DNA of 64,000 nucleotides from Nocardioides salarius (GCF_016907435.1 NZ_JAFBBZ010000001.1:2666001-2730000); one strand, 5' to 3'; positions 51,801 through 60,814 are shown, counted from the first letter of the stretch. Made by a program: numbers and translations. The notes: generated from the sequence alone by a model not told the origin.

Positions 51801-53033
51801 TCAGGTGGGCGTGAACCGCAGCGGGAACGACACCGCGCCGGTGTTGCCCGAGGCAGGCAACCACTCACCGGGGCCGTCGCATTCCGCGTCGGGCATCCGG
51901 GCCGCCAGCACGGGCAGCACGACGGCCATGTCGACCCGGGCGACGTAGTGGCCCAGGCAGTGGTGGATGCCGGCGCCGAAGCCGGTGTGCGGCACCCGCT
52001 CGCCGCGGGCCGAGGCCTCGAGGTCGAGCCCGGTCCCGCCGCCGGCCGCGGCGACCGGGTCGGTGCCGGCGGCGTGCGAGAGCACCTGCACCACCCCGCC
52101 CGGCGGCACCACGAGGCCGTCGCCGAGGTCGACCTCCTCGAGCGCCTCGCGGGTCACCCAGGTGACGGTGGGGTCGACCCGCATCACCTCCTCGACGCAG
52201 GCGGCGCCCAGGTCGGGTCGCCGGGCGAGCAGCCGCCACTGGTCGGGGTGGCGCAGCAGGGTCCGCACCGCCAGCGTCAGCTGGTTGCGGGTGGTCTCCA
52301 TGCCGGCGAAGACCAGGAAGACCAGCGCGACCGAGAGCTCGTGGTCGCTCAGGCCGGCCTCGCCCTGCGGTGGCGCGTCGGCCGCGCCCACCAGCGCGGT
52401 CAGGAAGTCGTCGCGCGGCGCGGACCGCCGGTCCGCGACCACGTCGGCGAGGTAGCCGCTGAGGCCGTCGAGGGCGGCCTCGATGCGGGGCACCTGCGCG
52501 GCCACGTCGGTGGAGAAGGAGGCGCCGAGGTCGTCGGCCCAGTGCGCGACCTGCGGCCAGTGGTCCTCGTCCAGCCCGAGGAGGCGGCAGATCACCCGGG
52601 CGGCGTACGGCTCGGCCAGCTCGCCGACGAGCTCGACGCGCCCCCGGCCGGCGAAGCCGTCGACCAGCTCCTCGGCCAGGGCGGTGAACGAGGGCCGCAT
52701 CGCCTCGATCGAGCGCTTGCGGAAGGCCGGCAGCAGCAGCCGGCGCACCCGGTGGTGGTCCTCGCCCTCGAGGCTCAGCAGCGTCTCGCCCCACCAGTCG
52801 TGGAAGAGCCCGGAGTGGATGCCGTTCTGGGCCGGCCACCGCGCGTTGCCCTGCGCGAAGCGGCGGTCGCGCAGCAGCGCGGCGCCCTGCTGGTGGCGCA
52901 GCACCGCAGCGCCGTACGGCGTGCGCGCCCACCACGAGCGCTCGCGCGCGGCGTGCACCTGCTCGCCGTTGGTGTCGAAGCCGGGGTCGGCCAGGTCGAG
53001 CCAGGGGACCTCGTCGGTGGGGCGGGCGCTCAT
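51801..53033 (-). CDS. Cytochrome P450
   Basis: 410 residues, soluble bacterial class. I-helix LVFAGMETTRNQL, K-helix ExxR in CVEEVMRVDP, and heme loop HTGFGAGIHHCLGHYVAR with the axial Cys. The acid-alcohol pair in the I-helix is Glu-Thr (METT). Substrate unknown; no ferredoxin gene is adjacent. It overlaps the GNAT gene by 4 bp, so LysE-GNAT-P450 is one operon. Confidence 0.95.
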   Translation of the reverse strand: MSARPTDEVPWLDLADPGFDTNGEQVHAARERSWWARTPYGAAVLRHQQGAALLRDRRFAQGNARWPAQNGIHSGLFHDWWGETLLSLEGEDHHRVRRLLLPAFRKRSIEAMRPSFTALAEELVDGFAGRGRVELVGELAEPYAARVICRLLGLDEDHWPQVAHWADDLGASFSTDVAAQVPRIEAALDGLSGYLADVVADRRSAPRDDFLTALVGAADAPPQGEAGLSDHELSVALVFLVFAGMETTRNQLTLAVRTLLRHPDQWRLLARRPDLGAACVEEVMRVDPTVTWVTREALEEVDLGDGLVVPPGGVVQVLSHAAGTDPVAAAGGGTGLDLEASARGERVPHTGFGAGIHHCLGHYVARVDMAVVLPVLAARMPDAECDGPGEWLPASGNTGAVSFPLRFTPT

Positions 53034-53584
53034 CGACGCACCATCCGCAGGTGCCGACCGTGCGCATCGCCGTCGTCGACCTCCCCGTCGAGCGCGAAGC
53101 CGTGCCGCTCGTAGAAGCCGGTCGCTCGGTCGTTGCCGGCCAGCACCCACAGGTACGCCGCCCGCTCGCCCAGCGTCGCCACCAGCAGGCGGTGCCCCAG
53201 CCCGGTGCCCCAGCGGCGGGCCCGCACGTAGAGGGCGCTGAGCTCGAGGGCCGGCAGGCCGGGGTCGTCGTCACGGCCCGGCCCGGCCGAGGCGAAGCCG
53301 ACCAGCCCGGTGCGGTCCTCGGCGAGCCAGACCGGCTCGGCGCCCGGGTCGGCGTCGAGGGCCGCGGCCCGGGATGCCAGGACCCGGCGCCACGACGCCA
53401 CCCGCTCCTCGGGCCGAGCGCGGCGCTCGGCCAGCAGCTGCGCGGGCATCAGCCCCGTGTAGGCGTCCTCCCACACGTCGAGGTGCAGGTGGGCGAGGGC
53501 CTCGGCGTCGGAGAGCCCCGCGGCCGGGCGCAGCCAGGCGTCGCCTGCCTCCGCCGGCCGCACCGGCTCGCGCTGCGTGCTCAC
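53030..53584 (-). CDS. GNAT family N-acetyltransferase
   Basis: 184 residues. Acetyl-CoA-binding region ELSALYVRARRWGTGLGHRLL, followed by YLWVLAGNDRATGFYERHGF, the classic C-terminal GNAT motif. The substrate is unknown. It is coupled by overlaps to the LysE-type exporter upstream and the P450 downstream. Confidence 0.92.
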   Translation of the reverse strand: MSTQREPVRPAEAGDAWLRPAAGLSDAEALAHLHLDVWEDAYTGLMPAQLLAERRARPEERVASWRRVLASRAAALDADPGAEPVWLAEDRTGLVGFASAGPGRDDDPGLPALELSALYVRARRWGTGLGHRLLVATLGERAAYLWVLAGNDRATGFYERHGFALDGEVDDGDAHGRHLRMVRR

Positions 53585-54204
53585 CCGAGCATCGTATGCA
53601 GCGCCAGGCCCGCCACCGTGGCGGCCGCCACCAGACCGCTGAGCCGCCGGCCCCGTGGCCCGCTCAGCGCCTGGCCGAGCAGCGCACCGCTGGTCGCCAG
53701 CACCAGCTGCCAGGCCGCCGAGGCCACCAGCGCCGCCACCACGAACACCGCGCCCTCGGTGGCCCCGTCGACGAGGTCGCGGTTGCCGAGCACCACGGCG
53801 GCGAAGTAGACCAGCGTCGTCGGGTTGAGCGCGGTCATGCCGAGGAAGAGCAGGTACGCCGCCCCCGGGCCGGGCTCGCGCCGGGCCTGCCGGTCGGCAG
53901 CGCCGCCGGGCCGCTCCGGTCGCAGCGCGTGCAGCGCCAGCAGGGCGGCCACCCCGAGCAGGACCAGCCCGGCCGCGACCTCCAGCGCCCCGGCGATCGG
54001 CACGAGCGCGGCCGAGACGGCGGCCCCGGCCAGCACCGCGACAGCGGCGTACACCCCGTCGACGGAGGCGACCCCGAGCGCCGCCGCCGCGCCGACCCGC
54101 CAGCCCGCACGCGAGGCCAGGGCCACCAGCAGCGCGCCCACGGCCCCGACCGGCACCGCGATCGCGAGCCCGGTCAGCGCCCCGGACACCACGACGTCGA
54201 TCAC
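53581..54204 (-). CDS. LysE family translocator
   Basis: 207 residues, about six helices; opening VVSGALTGLAIAVPVGAVGAL and the family segment GMTALNPTTLVYFAAVVLG. It exports amino acids or similar small molecules. GTG 54204 is the first start that preserves helix 1. First gene of LysE-GNAT-P450; divergent from the MBL hydrolase across 54 bp. Confidence 0.9.
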   Translation of the reverse strand: MIDVVVSGALTGLAIAVPVGAVGALLVALASRAGWRVGAAAALGVASVDGVYAAVAVLAGAAVSAALVPIAGALEVAAGLVLLGVAALLALHALRPERPGGAADRQARREPGPGAAYLLFLGMTALNPTTLVYFAAVVLGNRDLVDGATEGAVFVVAALVASAAWQLVLATSGALLGQALSGPRGRRLSGLVAAATVAGLALHTMLG

Positions 54205-54245
54205 GCGGCGATCCTGGCCCGCCGTGTCGCGCCGCGCGAGCCGTT

Positions 54246-54251
54246 TACGGT
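54246..54251 (+). promoter_or_regulatory. -10 element TACGGT, leaderless MBL hydrolase transcript
   Basis: TANNNT hexamer ending 7 bp before ATG 54259. Confidence 0.45.
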
Positions 54252-54258
54252 GGGAGGC

Positions 54259-54903
54259 ATGCGGATCACCAAGTTCGGCCACTCCTGCGTGCGCGTCGAG
54301 CACGACGGCACCGCGCTGGTGCTCGACCCCGGCGCCTTCACCCCCGACGTCGCGGCGGCGGTCGACGGCGCGGCGGGGGTGCTGGTCACCCACGAGCACC
54401 CCGACCACTGGACGCCCGAGGCGCTGCGCGCCACCGACGCCCCGATCTGGACCATCGCGGCGGTCGCCGCGCGCATCGGCGAGCAGGCCCCCGACCTCCT
54501 CGGGCGCGTCACCGTCGTGGCTCCCGGCGACTCGGTCGACGTGGCCGGGGTGCCGGTGCGGGTGGTGGGCGAGAAGCACGCCGTCATCCACCCCGAGCTG
54601 CCGCACTTCGACAACTCCGGCTACGTGCTGACCTGCGGCGACGAGCGCGTCTACCACCCCGGCGACGCGCTGACGGGCCCCGGCGAGCCGGTCGACGTCC
54701 TGCTGGCCCCGGTCTGCGCGCCGTGGATGGCGATCGCCGAGGGCATCGAGTTCGCCCGCTCGGTGGCCGCCCCGCGCACCCTGGCCATCCACGACAAGGT
54801 CTACTCCGACCTCGCCCTGGGCATCGTCGACCAGCACTTCGGCCGGTTCCTGGGCGCCGACGGCCTGGAGTTCGTCCGCCGCCCCGACGGCGCCGACCTC
54901 TAG
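54259..54903 (+). CDS. MBL-fold metal-dependent hydrolase
   Basis: 214 residues, UlaG-like metallo-beta-lactamase fold. Metal motif VTHEHPDHWTPEAL, further ligands in VGEKHAVIHPELP and YHPGDAL, and a late His in TLAIHDKVYSD. Substrate unknown. Array B-left begins one base after its TAG stop. Confidence 0.9.
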   Translation: MRITKFGHSCVRVEHDGTALVLDPGAFTPDVAAAVDGAAGVLVTHEHPDHWTPEALRATDAPIWTIAAVAARIGEQAPDLLGRVTVVAPGDSVDVAGVPVRVVGEKHAVIHPELPHFDNSGYVLTCGDERVYHPGDALTGPGEPVDVLLAPVCAPWMAIAEGIEFARSVAAPRTLAIHDKVYSDLALGIVDQHFGRFLGADGLEFVRRPDGADL

Positions 54904-54904
54904 C

Positions 54905-54970
54905 GACCCGGCCCGAACTTCCCGCTGACCCGGCCCAGACTTCCCGCTGACCCGGCCCAAACCTCCCGGG
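54905..54970 (+). repeat. 22-bp tandem repeat array B-left (3 units)
   Basis: Units 54905-54926, 54927-54948 and 54949-54970. All open GACCCGGCCC; the first two close ACTTCCCGCT. The third is interrupted at its end by the IS30 copy. A fourth, diverged unit (56217-56238) continues on the other side of the IS. Inverted counterparts lie at 58476-58554. Confidence 0.9.
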
Positions 54971-54971
54971 C

Positions 54972-56209
54972 GAATTCCAGGTAGTCACGCAACACCGTGG
55001 TTGGTGGGTGGTTGTGAGAGTAGTTGGTCAAGGACTTCGGCGGGTGTGAGGAAGCCGTGGCGTTTGCGGGGTCGGGTGTTGAGCTGAGTGGCGATGTTGT
55101 CGAGTAGGCCGGGTCCGTAGAAGGACAGGTCGCCGCCTTTGGGCAGGTATTGGCGCAGCAGGCCGTTGGTGTTCTCGTTCGAGCCGCGTTGCCAGGGCGA
55201 GTGCGGGTCGCAGAAGTAGACGTCGAGGTCGGTGGCTTTGGTGATCTCGACGTGGTTGGCCATCTCGCTGCCCTGGTCCCAGGTCAGCGAGCCGCGCAGC
55301 TGTTCGGGCAGGGTCGCGATTTTGGCCACGAGCGCTTCTTGGACCGCTGCGGCGCCGTGGTCACCAGGCAGGTGCAGCAGCATCACGAACCCGGTGGTGC
55401 GCTCGACCAAGGTGCCGACCGCGGACCCAGAAGCGGTCGAGCCGAGGATCAGGTCGCCTTCCCAGTGCCCGGGCACCGCACGGTCCTCGACCTCGGCGGG
55501 GCGTTCGCTGATCATGATCATGTCGGGGATCCGGCCGCGTCTCTCGGCCTCACGGCGGTGGGGTTTGCGCATCGAGCGTCCGGTGCGCAGATGGGTGGTC
55601 AGCTCGCGCTTGAGCCCGCCGCGGGCCTGGACGTACAGCGACTGGTAGATCGTCTCGGGCGACACCCGCATCTCCGCATCGTCGGGGAAGTCCAGTTTGA
55701 GTCTGCCAGCGATCTGCTCGGGGCTCAGGTCCTGCTCCAGGCGCTCCTGGACCGCCCGGCGCAGCCGCAGGTTGGTGGCCAGCTTCGCGCTGCGCGCAGC
55801 GCTACGACCCCGATCGATCTTGGCCTGAGCCACCGAAGCCCGGTACCCGCGCCCGGTCTGGCCACGGGCCAGCTCACGGCTGATCGTGGCCGGGCTGCGA
55901 CCGACGCGACGCGCGACCTCTCGCATCCCATGGCCGGCGTGGGTCAGCGCCGCGATCTCCTCCCGCTCGAACCACGACAGGTATCGGCCCACCGGCGGAT
56001 TCACGGGAACAGGGTTCACCCCGCCAGCCTTGCTGAAGACCCGCTTCGCAGTGGTCGCCGACATGCCCGCCACGCGAGCAGCCGACTTCACCCCCAGACC
56101 AGAACGGATCGCCTCCCAAAACGGACGGTCCAACTCCCTGGGCCTCATCGGACGTGCCATAACGCAGCTCCTCAGTCATCTGAGGTGTTGCATCACTTCC
56201 TAGAACCCA
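54972..56209. mobile_element. IS30-family insertion sequence, complete
   Basis: About 1.24 kb bounded by 25-bp imperfect terminal inverted repeats: left 54972-54996 ending ACGCAACACC, right 56184-56208 beginning GGTGTTGCAT (19 of 25 match). A possible 3-bp target duplication GGC flanks it (54969-54971 and 56210-56212). It contains one intact transposase gene. It interrupts the 22-bp array and looks less GC-rich than its surroundings, so it is a relatively recent arrival. Confidence 0.85.
54985..56160 (-). CDS. IS30 family transposase
   Basis: 391 residues. N-terminal HTH region (YLSWFEREEIAALTHAGHGM, then REVARRVGRSPATISREL) and an rve-type catalytic core. The DDE residues are seen in PGHWEGDLILGS (D), LTWDQGSEMANH (D) and RGSNENTNGLLRQYLPKG (E). 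It is full length without frameshift, so the element may be active. Its stop codon lies inside the left terminal repeat. Confidence 0.95.
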   Translation of the reverse strand: MARPMRPRELDRPFWEAIRSGLGVKSAARVAGMSATTAKRVFSKAGGVNPVPVNPPVGRYLSWFEREEIAALTHAGHGMREVARRVGRSPATISRELARGQTGRGYRASVAQAKIDRGRSAARSAKLATNLRLRRAVQERLEQDLSPEQIAGRLKLDFPDDAEMRVSPETIYQSLYVQARGGLKRELTTHLRTGRSMRKPHRREAERRGRIPDMIMISERPAEVEDRAVPGHWEGDLILGSTASGSAVGTLVERTTGFVMLLHLPGDHGAAAVQEALVAKIATLPEQLRGSLTWDQGSEMANHVEITKATDLDVYFCDPHSPWQRGSNENTNGLLRQYLPKGGDLSFYGPGLLDNIATQLNTRPRKRHGFLTPAEVLDQLLSQPPTNHGVA

Positions 56210-56216
56210 GGCCGCT

Positions 56217-56238
56217 GACCCGGCCCGAACAGACCGCG
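56217..56238 (+). repeat. Isolated 22-bp unit of array B beyond the IS30
   Basis: Begins GACCCGGCCCGAAC like the first unit of array B-left, but its last eight bases are changed. It lies between the right IS end and the arylsulfotransferase stop (56241), showing that the IS entered a pre-existing array. Confidence 0.7.
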
Positions 56239-56240
56239 GG

Positions 56241-58400
56241 CTAGCGGGCCCGCACCACCACGCCCACGTGGTCGGCCGCACCGCTGCCGAGCCCCGCGGT
56301 GGCGTCGACCTTCACGACGAGCCGGTCGCCCGCGTCGGCCGCGCCGCGACGACGTACGACGACCTTCAGGTCGGCGTGCCCGCCGGGCTCGATCGCCGGG
56401 CTGCGCCAGGTGCCGCGCCGCACCGCGCCGGTGACGTCCTCGCCACGGAAGCGGTAGCGGACCTTGAAGCCCGCCGAGCTGCCGGTGCCGCTCACCGCGA
56501 CCCGGTCGGCGGCGCCGGCGCCGTGGCGCAGCCGCACCAGGAGCCGCTCCTGCTGGCCGGTGCGACGCAGGTCGACGCGGGCCTTCTGGCCTCGCCACGA
56601 CCCGGTGGCGCCCTCGCCGCGCAGGTCGCGGGCGCGGGGCCCGACCGCGGCGTCGGCGCGGCTGTCGCGCACCCGGTAGGCCACGCTCCGCGTGGTGCTG
56701 AGGCCGGCGGCGTCGGTGGCGGTGACCTCCACCCGGTGCTCCCCGGGCTCGTCCGAGGAGGCCTCGCCCACCTCGCACGACGTCAGCCCCGCGCCGCCCC
56801 GGTCGGTGCAGCGCACGCCCAGCGCGGCGACGGTGAGCGGCGTGCCGAGGTCGACGACGGTGGCAGCGGTGCCGTCAGCCTCGACCGTGGGCGGCGTGGC
56901 GTCGGGGACCGCGCCCAGCGCGGCCCGGTAGCTGAAGAACGCCTGGTCGGTGGGGTTGCTCGCGTCGCGCACCGACCACAGCACCTCGCCGTCGCTGCCG
57001 ACCTCGCTGGCCATGACCCGCCGCTCGGCGGCCCAGCCGACCAGGGTGTTGCCGTTGGCCAGGCGCTGCGAGGAGCCGGCGAAGATCGCGAGGTGGTCGG
57101 TCGGCTCGGTCATCCGGTGCTCGAAGACGGTGCGGGCCTCGCCGCTCGCCTCGTCGAGCTCGTACTCGCTGACCCGGCTCCACAGCCGCGGGACCGTCAA
57201 CCCGTCGGGGTCGGCCTGGTCGACGCAGATGGTCCCGTTGCGGGTGAACGACGCCGACCCGTTGTCGAAGAGGAGGATGGTGCCGCTGTCGGTCTCGGCG
57301 GCCGTGTGCTGGGCGCAGGGCCCCGTGCCCGCCTCGTCGTCGGGGAAGCTCCAGTCGCTGCGGCGACCTCCCAGGCGCCACACGACGTCGCCCTCGGCGA
57401 AGCCGTCGTGGGCGGTGCGCGCGATCTTGAGGACGGCGCTGAGGTGGCGGAAGGAGACGAGCAGGTCGCCGTCGTCCATCACCTCGACGGAGTTGACGTG
57501 CGCCCAGTCGGGGTTGGTGCCGGCGGTGCCCTCGACGGCGCGGTCGACGTGGTCGGCGGCGTCCCACTCGAAGAGCACCTCGCCCTCGGCGCTCAGGTGC
57601 TGCAGCACCGCGCCGGTGAGCTGCTCGCCGGAGCGGTCGTCGGGCTCGTAGGCCATCAGGTAGGCGCTGCCGTCGTCCTGCCAGGCCACGTCGTGGCCGT
57701 CGGTGTCGACCAGGCCGACGGTCTCGTACGCCGCGACCTCGCGGAACTGCTCGTCGAGCCGCACGAGCCTCGACCCGGTGCGACCCGGGCTCGTCGTGGG
57801 CTGGCGGAAGATGCTGTAGCCGCCTGGCACCTCCTTGAGGTCCATGGAGGCACCGCCGTCGGTGGTGCGCACCCATGCGGGCACGCCCTGGCGGTCCATG
57901 GCCACCTCGTAGCTCTCCGACTCCGAGGTCCAGCGGTCGAGGGTCAGCAGCACCTTGCCGTCGGCGACCGTCCCCGGCTCCGGCGTCGTGGTCACCTCGA
58001 TCGCGGGGAACTCCACGGGCAGGTAGACCACCGAGTACGTCGCCCGCCCGGCGCTGTCGTCGACCCAGACGGTGACCTCGTCGCCCTCCTCCAGCCCGGT
58101 GACCCGGGCCCGGCCGTCGGTCTCGAGCGCCCCGTCGACGTACACGCGGGCGCCCGGCTCGCTGCTGGTGGCGGCCACGGTGAGCCGGCCGCCGGTGGCG
58201 GCGGTGGTGGTCGCGGCGTAGCGGTGCACGGCGGGGTCGAAGGACGGGTAGCTGCCCACCTCGTTGCCCCAGATCCGCAGCGAGTGCTCCGCCCCGGCCG
58301 CCCGGGCGGCCGGGGCGGCGGAACCGCCGGGAGCCGCCAGCAGGCCCAGCGGGAGCGCCAGGGTCACGGCAGCGGACAGGGTGGCAGGACCGAGGCGCAT
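56241..58400 (-). CDS. Secreted arylsulfotransferase (ASST) family protein
   Basis: 719 residues with a signal peptide (LSAAVTLALPLGLLAAPGGS). The N-terminal beta-domain (about 45-130) is followed by a beta-propeller ASST domain with GHDVAWQDDGSAYLMAY, DWAHVNSVEVMDDGDLLVS, GPCAQHTAA and LANGNTLVGW; conserved His residues in these are candidates for sulfuryl transfer. The C-terminal ~190 residues look Ig-like (GEHRVEVTATDAAGLSTTRS) plus a beta-rich tail. It could transfer sulfate between phenolic compounds outside the cell, but family members also act on other substrates. It has its own leaderless promoter. Confidence 0.85.
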   Translation of the reverse strand: MRLGPATLSAAVTLALPLGLLAAPGGSAAPAARAAGAEHSLRIWGNEVGSYPSFDPAVHRYAATTTAATGGRLTVAATSSEPGARVYVDGALETDGRARVTGLEEGDEVTVWVDDSAGRATYSVVYLPVEFPAIEVTTTPEPGTVADGKVLLTLDRWTSESESYEVAMDRQGVPAWVRTTDGGASMDLKEVPGGYSIFRQPTTSPGRTGSRLVRLDEQFREVAAYETVGLVDTDGHDVAWQDDGSAYLMAYEPDDRSGEQLTGAVLQHLSAEGEVLFEWDAADHVDRAVEGTAGTNPDWAHVNSVEVMDDGDLLVSFRHLSAVLKIARTAHDGFAEGDVVWRLGGRRSDWSFPDDEAGTGPCAQHTAAETDSGTILLFDNGSASFTRNGTICVDQADPDGLTVPRLWSRVSEYELDEASGEARTVFEHRMTEPTDHLAIFAGSSQRLANGNTLVGWAAERRVMASEVGSDGEVLWSVRDASNPTDQAFFSYRAALGAVPDATPPTVEADGTAATVVDLGTPLTVAALGVRCTDRGGAGLTSCEVGEASSDEPGEHRVEVTATDAAGLSTTRSVAYRVRDSRADAAVGPRARDLRGEGATGSWRGQKARVDLRRTGQQERLLVRLRHGAGAADRVAVSGTGSSAGFKVRYRFRGEDVTGAVRRGTWRSPAIEPGGHADLKVVVRRRGAADAGDRLVVKVDATAGLGSGAADHVGVVVRAR

Positions 58401-58407
58401 GCCCCCG

Positions 58408-58413
58408 AGGGTA
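58408..58413 (-). promoter_or_regulatory. -10 element TACCCT, leaderless arylsulfotransferase transcript
   Basis: TANNNT hexamer on the minus strand ending 7 bp before ATG 58400. Confidence 0.45.
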
Positions 58414-58475
58414 GGTGGGCGGCACCTGCCTGTCCGACGAACCAGTGCCTCCGAGACCACCTCGAGACCTGCCGG

Positions 58476-58554
58476 TCCGGGCCGGGTCAGCGGGAAGTTC
58501 GGGCCGGGTGGGTGGGAAGTCTGGGCCGGGTCGGCGCGAAGTCTGGGCCGGGTC
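58476..58554 (-). repeat. 22-bp tandem repeat array B-right (about 3.6 units, inverted)
   Basis: Units 58533-58554, 58511-58532 and 58489-58510, plus a partial one at 58476-58488, on the minus strand, each with (G/C)ACCCGGCCC. The first unit shares its opening TGA with the menF stop codon. The unit at 58489-58510 is identical to the first unit of array B-left except for its first base. Confidence 0.9.
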
Positions 58555-59839
58555 AGGTGGAGAGGGAGTCGCGCACCGGCACGAACTTGGCCTGGGCCTC
58601 GGCGAGCTCGGCCTCGGGGTCGGAGTCGGCGACGATGCCGCAGCCGGCGAAGAGCCGCACGCTGCGCCCGTCGACGGTGCCCGAGCGCAGGGCGATGCCC
58701 CACTCGCCGTCGCCGCTGGCGTCCATCCAGCCCACCGGGCCGGCGTAGCGGCCGCGGTCCATCCGCTCGATCTCGGTGATCAGCGCGGTCGCCTCGGGGG
58801 TGGGGGTGCCGCCGACCGCGGCCGAGGGGTGCAGCGCCTCGGCGAGGTCGAGGGAGGAGACCGTCTGGGCGTCGTGGACGACCCCGGCCACGTCGGTGGC
58901 CAGGTGCATCACGTTGGGCAGGTGCAGCACGAACGGCGCCTCGGGCACGTTCATCGAGGAGCAGTGCGGCTCGAGCGCGTCGGCGACCGAGCGCACGGCG
59001 TACTCGTGCTCCTCGAGGTCCTTCGACGACCGGGCCAGGGTGGCGGCCAGGGCGAGGTCGCGCTCGTCGTCGCCGGTGCGGCGGATGGTGCCGGCCAGCA
59101 CCCGCGAGGTCACCAGCCCGCGCTCGCGGCGCACCAGCATCTCGGGGGTGGCGCCGAACATGCCGTCGACGTGGAAGGTCCAGCACATCGGGTACGCCGC
59201 CGCGAGACGCTGCAGCGGCCACCGGACGTCGACGTCCTCGTCGGCCGTGGCCACCAGGTCGCGGGCCAGCACGACCTTCTCGAGGTCGGCGCCGCCGATG
59301 CGCGAGACCGCGTCGGCGACCGCCGACATCCACTCCTCGGAGTTCAGCGAGCCGTCGGCGAAGGTGACGCCGGCCGGGGCGTCGGGCGCCGCGGCGGGGG
59401 AGAGACGCGGCTCCAGCGCCTCGAGGCTGCCGCGGCCCACGACGGTCATCCAGGCGCGGTCGCCCCGGCGGCCCACGACCACCGACGGCACCTGCAGCAC
59501 CGAGTCGCCGGGCTCGTCGGCGAAGGCGAAGGTGCCGAAGCAGACCATCCCGGTGCCGGGCTCCTCGACCTCGTCGCGCACCACCGAGCGGGCGGTGGTC
59601 TCCTCCCACCACTTCGCGGCGTCGCTGAAGCGGGTGGGTCCCTCGGTGCGCACCTGCGCGGCGCAGCCCCAGCCGACCAGGCCCTCGCCGCGGCGCAGCC
59701 AGCTGACCGGGTGGTCGGGCGGCAGCAGGTCGAGCAGCGAGCCCAGCGCGTCGAGCCCGGAGACGTCGACGGGCACGGTGCGCGCCACCAGGGGAGCGTC
59801 GATGGCGCCCTGGGGCCCGGGGCTCGCGCTGGTCGTCAC
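58553..59839 (-). CDS. menF: Isochorismate synthase
   Basis: 428 residues, chorismate-utilising enzyme. Conserved C-terminal blocks: [79 protein letters not shown], and the metal glutamate region [16 protein letters not shown]. It converts chorismate to isochorismate, entry to menaquinone. GTG 59839 has TACCCT 7 bp upstream. It is placed next to menG, 10 kb from menD. Confidence 0.94.
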   Translation of the reverse strand: MTTSASPGPQGAIDAPLVARTVPVDVSGLDALGSLLDLLPPDHPVSWLRRGEGLVGWGCAAQVRTEGPTRFSDAAKWWEETTARSVVRDEVEEPGTGMVCFGTFAFADEPGDSVLQVPSVVVGRRGDRAWMTVVGRGSLEALEPRLSPAAAPDAPAGVTFADGSLNSEEWMSAVADAVSRIGGADLEKVVLARDLVATADEDVDVRWPLQRLAAAYPMCWTFHVDGMFGATPEMLVRRERGLVTSRVLAGTIRRTGDDERDLALAATLARSSKDLEEHEYAVRSVADALEPHCSSMNVPEAPFVLHLPNVMHLATDVAGVVHDAQTVSSLDLAEALHPSAAVGGTPTPEATALITEIERMDRGRYAGPVGWMDASGDGEWGIALRSGTVDGRSVRLFAGCGIVADSDPEAELAEAQAKFVPVRDSLST

Positions 59840-59846
59840 GGGGTCG

Positions 59847-59852
59847 AGGGTA
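59847..59852 (-). promoter_or_regulatory. -10 element TACCCT, leaderless menF transcript
   Basis: TANNNT hexamer on the minus strand ending 7 bp before GTG 59839. Confidence 0.5.
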
Positions 59853-59920
59853 CTCAGCGCAGGGCCGCGCCCGGAGCCCGCGTGGGCGACCTCACGGCCC
59901 GGGCCCCGACCGCCGCCCGG

Positions 59921-60814
59921 TCAGCTGCGGTGCACCACGACCCGGTCGCCGATCGAGACCTGGTCGTAGATCGCGGCGATCGCGGCGTGGTCGCGGATGT
60001 TGACGCAGCCGTGCGAGGCGCCGGCGTAGCCGACGGCGGCGAAGTCGGGGGAGTAGTGCACGGCCTGGCCGCCGGAGAAGAACATGGCGAACGGCATCGA
60101 GGTGTCGTAGAGGCTCGACACGTGGTCGCGGCTCATCCGCTGGACCGTGAACAGCCCCTCGCGGGTCGGTGTCGAGGCACCGCCGAAGCGCGCGTCGAGG
60201 GTGGTGCGCACCTGCCCGTCGACGACGAACGACAGCGTCGCGGTGGTCTTGTCGACGCACAGCGCGGTGCCGACGAGGCAGCGCGGGTCGAGTGCGGCGG
60301 AGGGCGCCGGGGCGACCACCCGCTCGGGGTGCAGCTCGTCGGTGCTCGGCTCGCGGGTCATCGCGAGCAGCCGGTCGAGGGTGCGGCGGTCGACGTCGCC
60401 GGTCACCGGGACCTCGCGCTTGGCCTGGAAGCCGCGCACCGACGCGACGGTGACGTCGCCGTAGAACCCGGTGACGCCGGCCGAGAACCAGCCGATCTGC
60501 GCGAGCCGGGCCTGCAGGTCGCGCACCTCCTCACCCTCGGCGCCAGGGCCGAGCAGCGTCGGCCCCGGCACCATGGCCGGCTCGATCGGGGCCGGGGCGG
60601 GCGCCACCGGCTGCCGGGCGGGACGCGCCGGGCGCACGGGCCGCTCGAAGGTGGCGCCGCGCGACGGTGCCGGGTCGGCCGCGGTCGCAGCACCCTGGGT
60701 CGAGGGCTCCGCGCCGCCCATCCACCGCTCCTGGGCCAGCCCCGCGCCGTACGCCGTGGCGGGCAGCAGGAGCAGGAGCGCGACGAGGATCGCGAGGCGG
60801 GTGGGGTTCGTCAT
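59921..60814 (-). CDS. L,D-transpeptidase with peptidoglycan-binding domain
   Basis: 297 residues. An N-terminal membrane/signal helix ([20 protein letters not shown]) and a Pro/Ala-rich linker lead to a PG_binding_1 domain ([20 protein letters not shown], then [20 protein letters not shown]). A YkuD catalytic domain follows, with the active-site motif [10 protein letters not shown] (Cys nucleophile). It makes 3-3 peptidoglycan cross-links or anchors proteins. ATG 60814 has GGAAGGACC upstream. Divergent from menG. Confidence 0.93.
   Translation of the reverse strand: MTNPTRLAILVALLLLLPATAYGAGLAQERWMGGAEPSTQGAATAADPAPSRGATFERPVRPARPARQPVAPAPAPIEPAMVPGPTLLGPGAEGEEVRDLQARLAQIGWFSAGVTGFYGDVTVASVRGFQAKREVPVTGDVDRRTLDRLLAMTREPSTDELHPERVVAPAPSAALDPRCLVGTALCVDKTTATLSFVVDGQVRTTLDARFGGASTPTREGLFTVQRMSRDHVSSLYDTSMPFAMFFSGGQAVHYSPDFAAVGYAGASHGCVNIRDHAAIAAIYDQVSIGDRVVVHRS

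Noticed and set aside
54969..56212. GGC target-site duplication as firm evidence of the IS30 boundaries
   Set aside because: A 3-bp GC-only match is likely by chance in this composition; kept only as a possibility.
54905..58554. Composite transposon made by the inverted 22-bp arrays
   Set aside because: The arrays are too short and diverged to be IS copies, encode nothing, and are aligned to stop codons; the only transposase has its own terminal repeats.
58401..59612. Possible N-terminal extension of the arylsulfotransferase frame into menF
   Set aside because: The frame is open but ATG 58400 starts a proper signal peptide, and the upstream part overlaps menF on the same strand in another frame.
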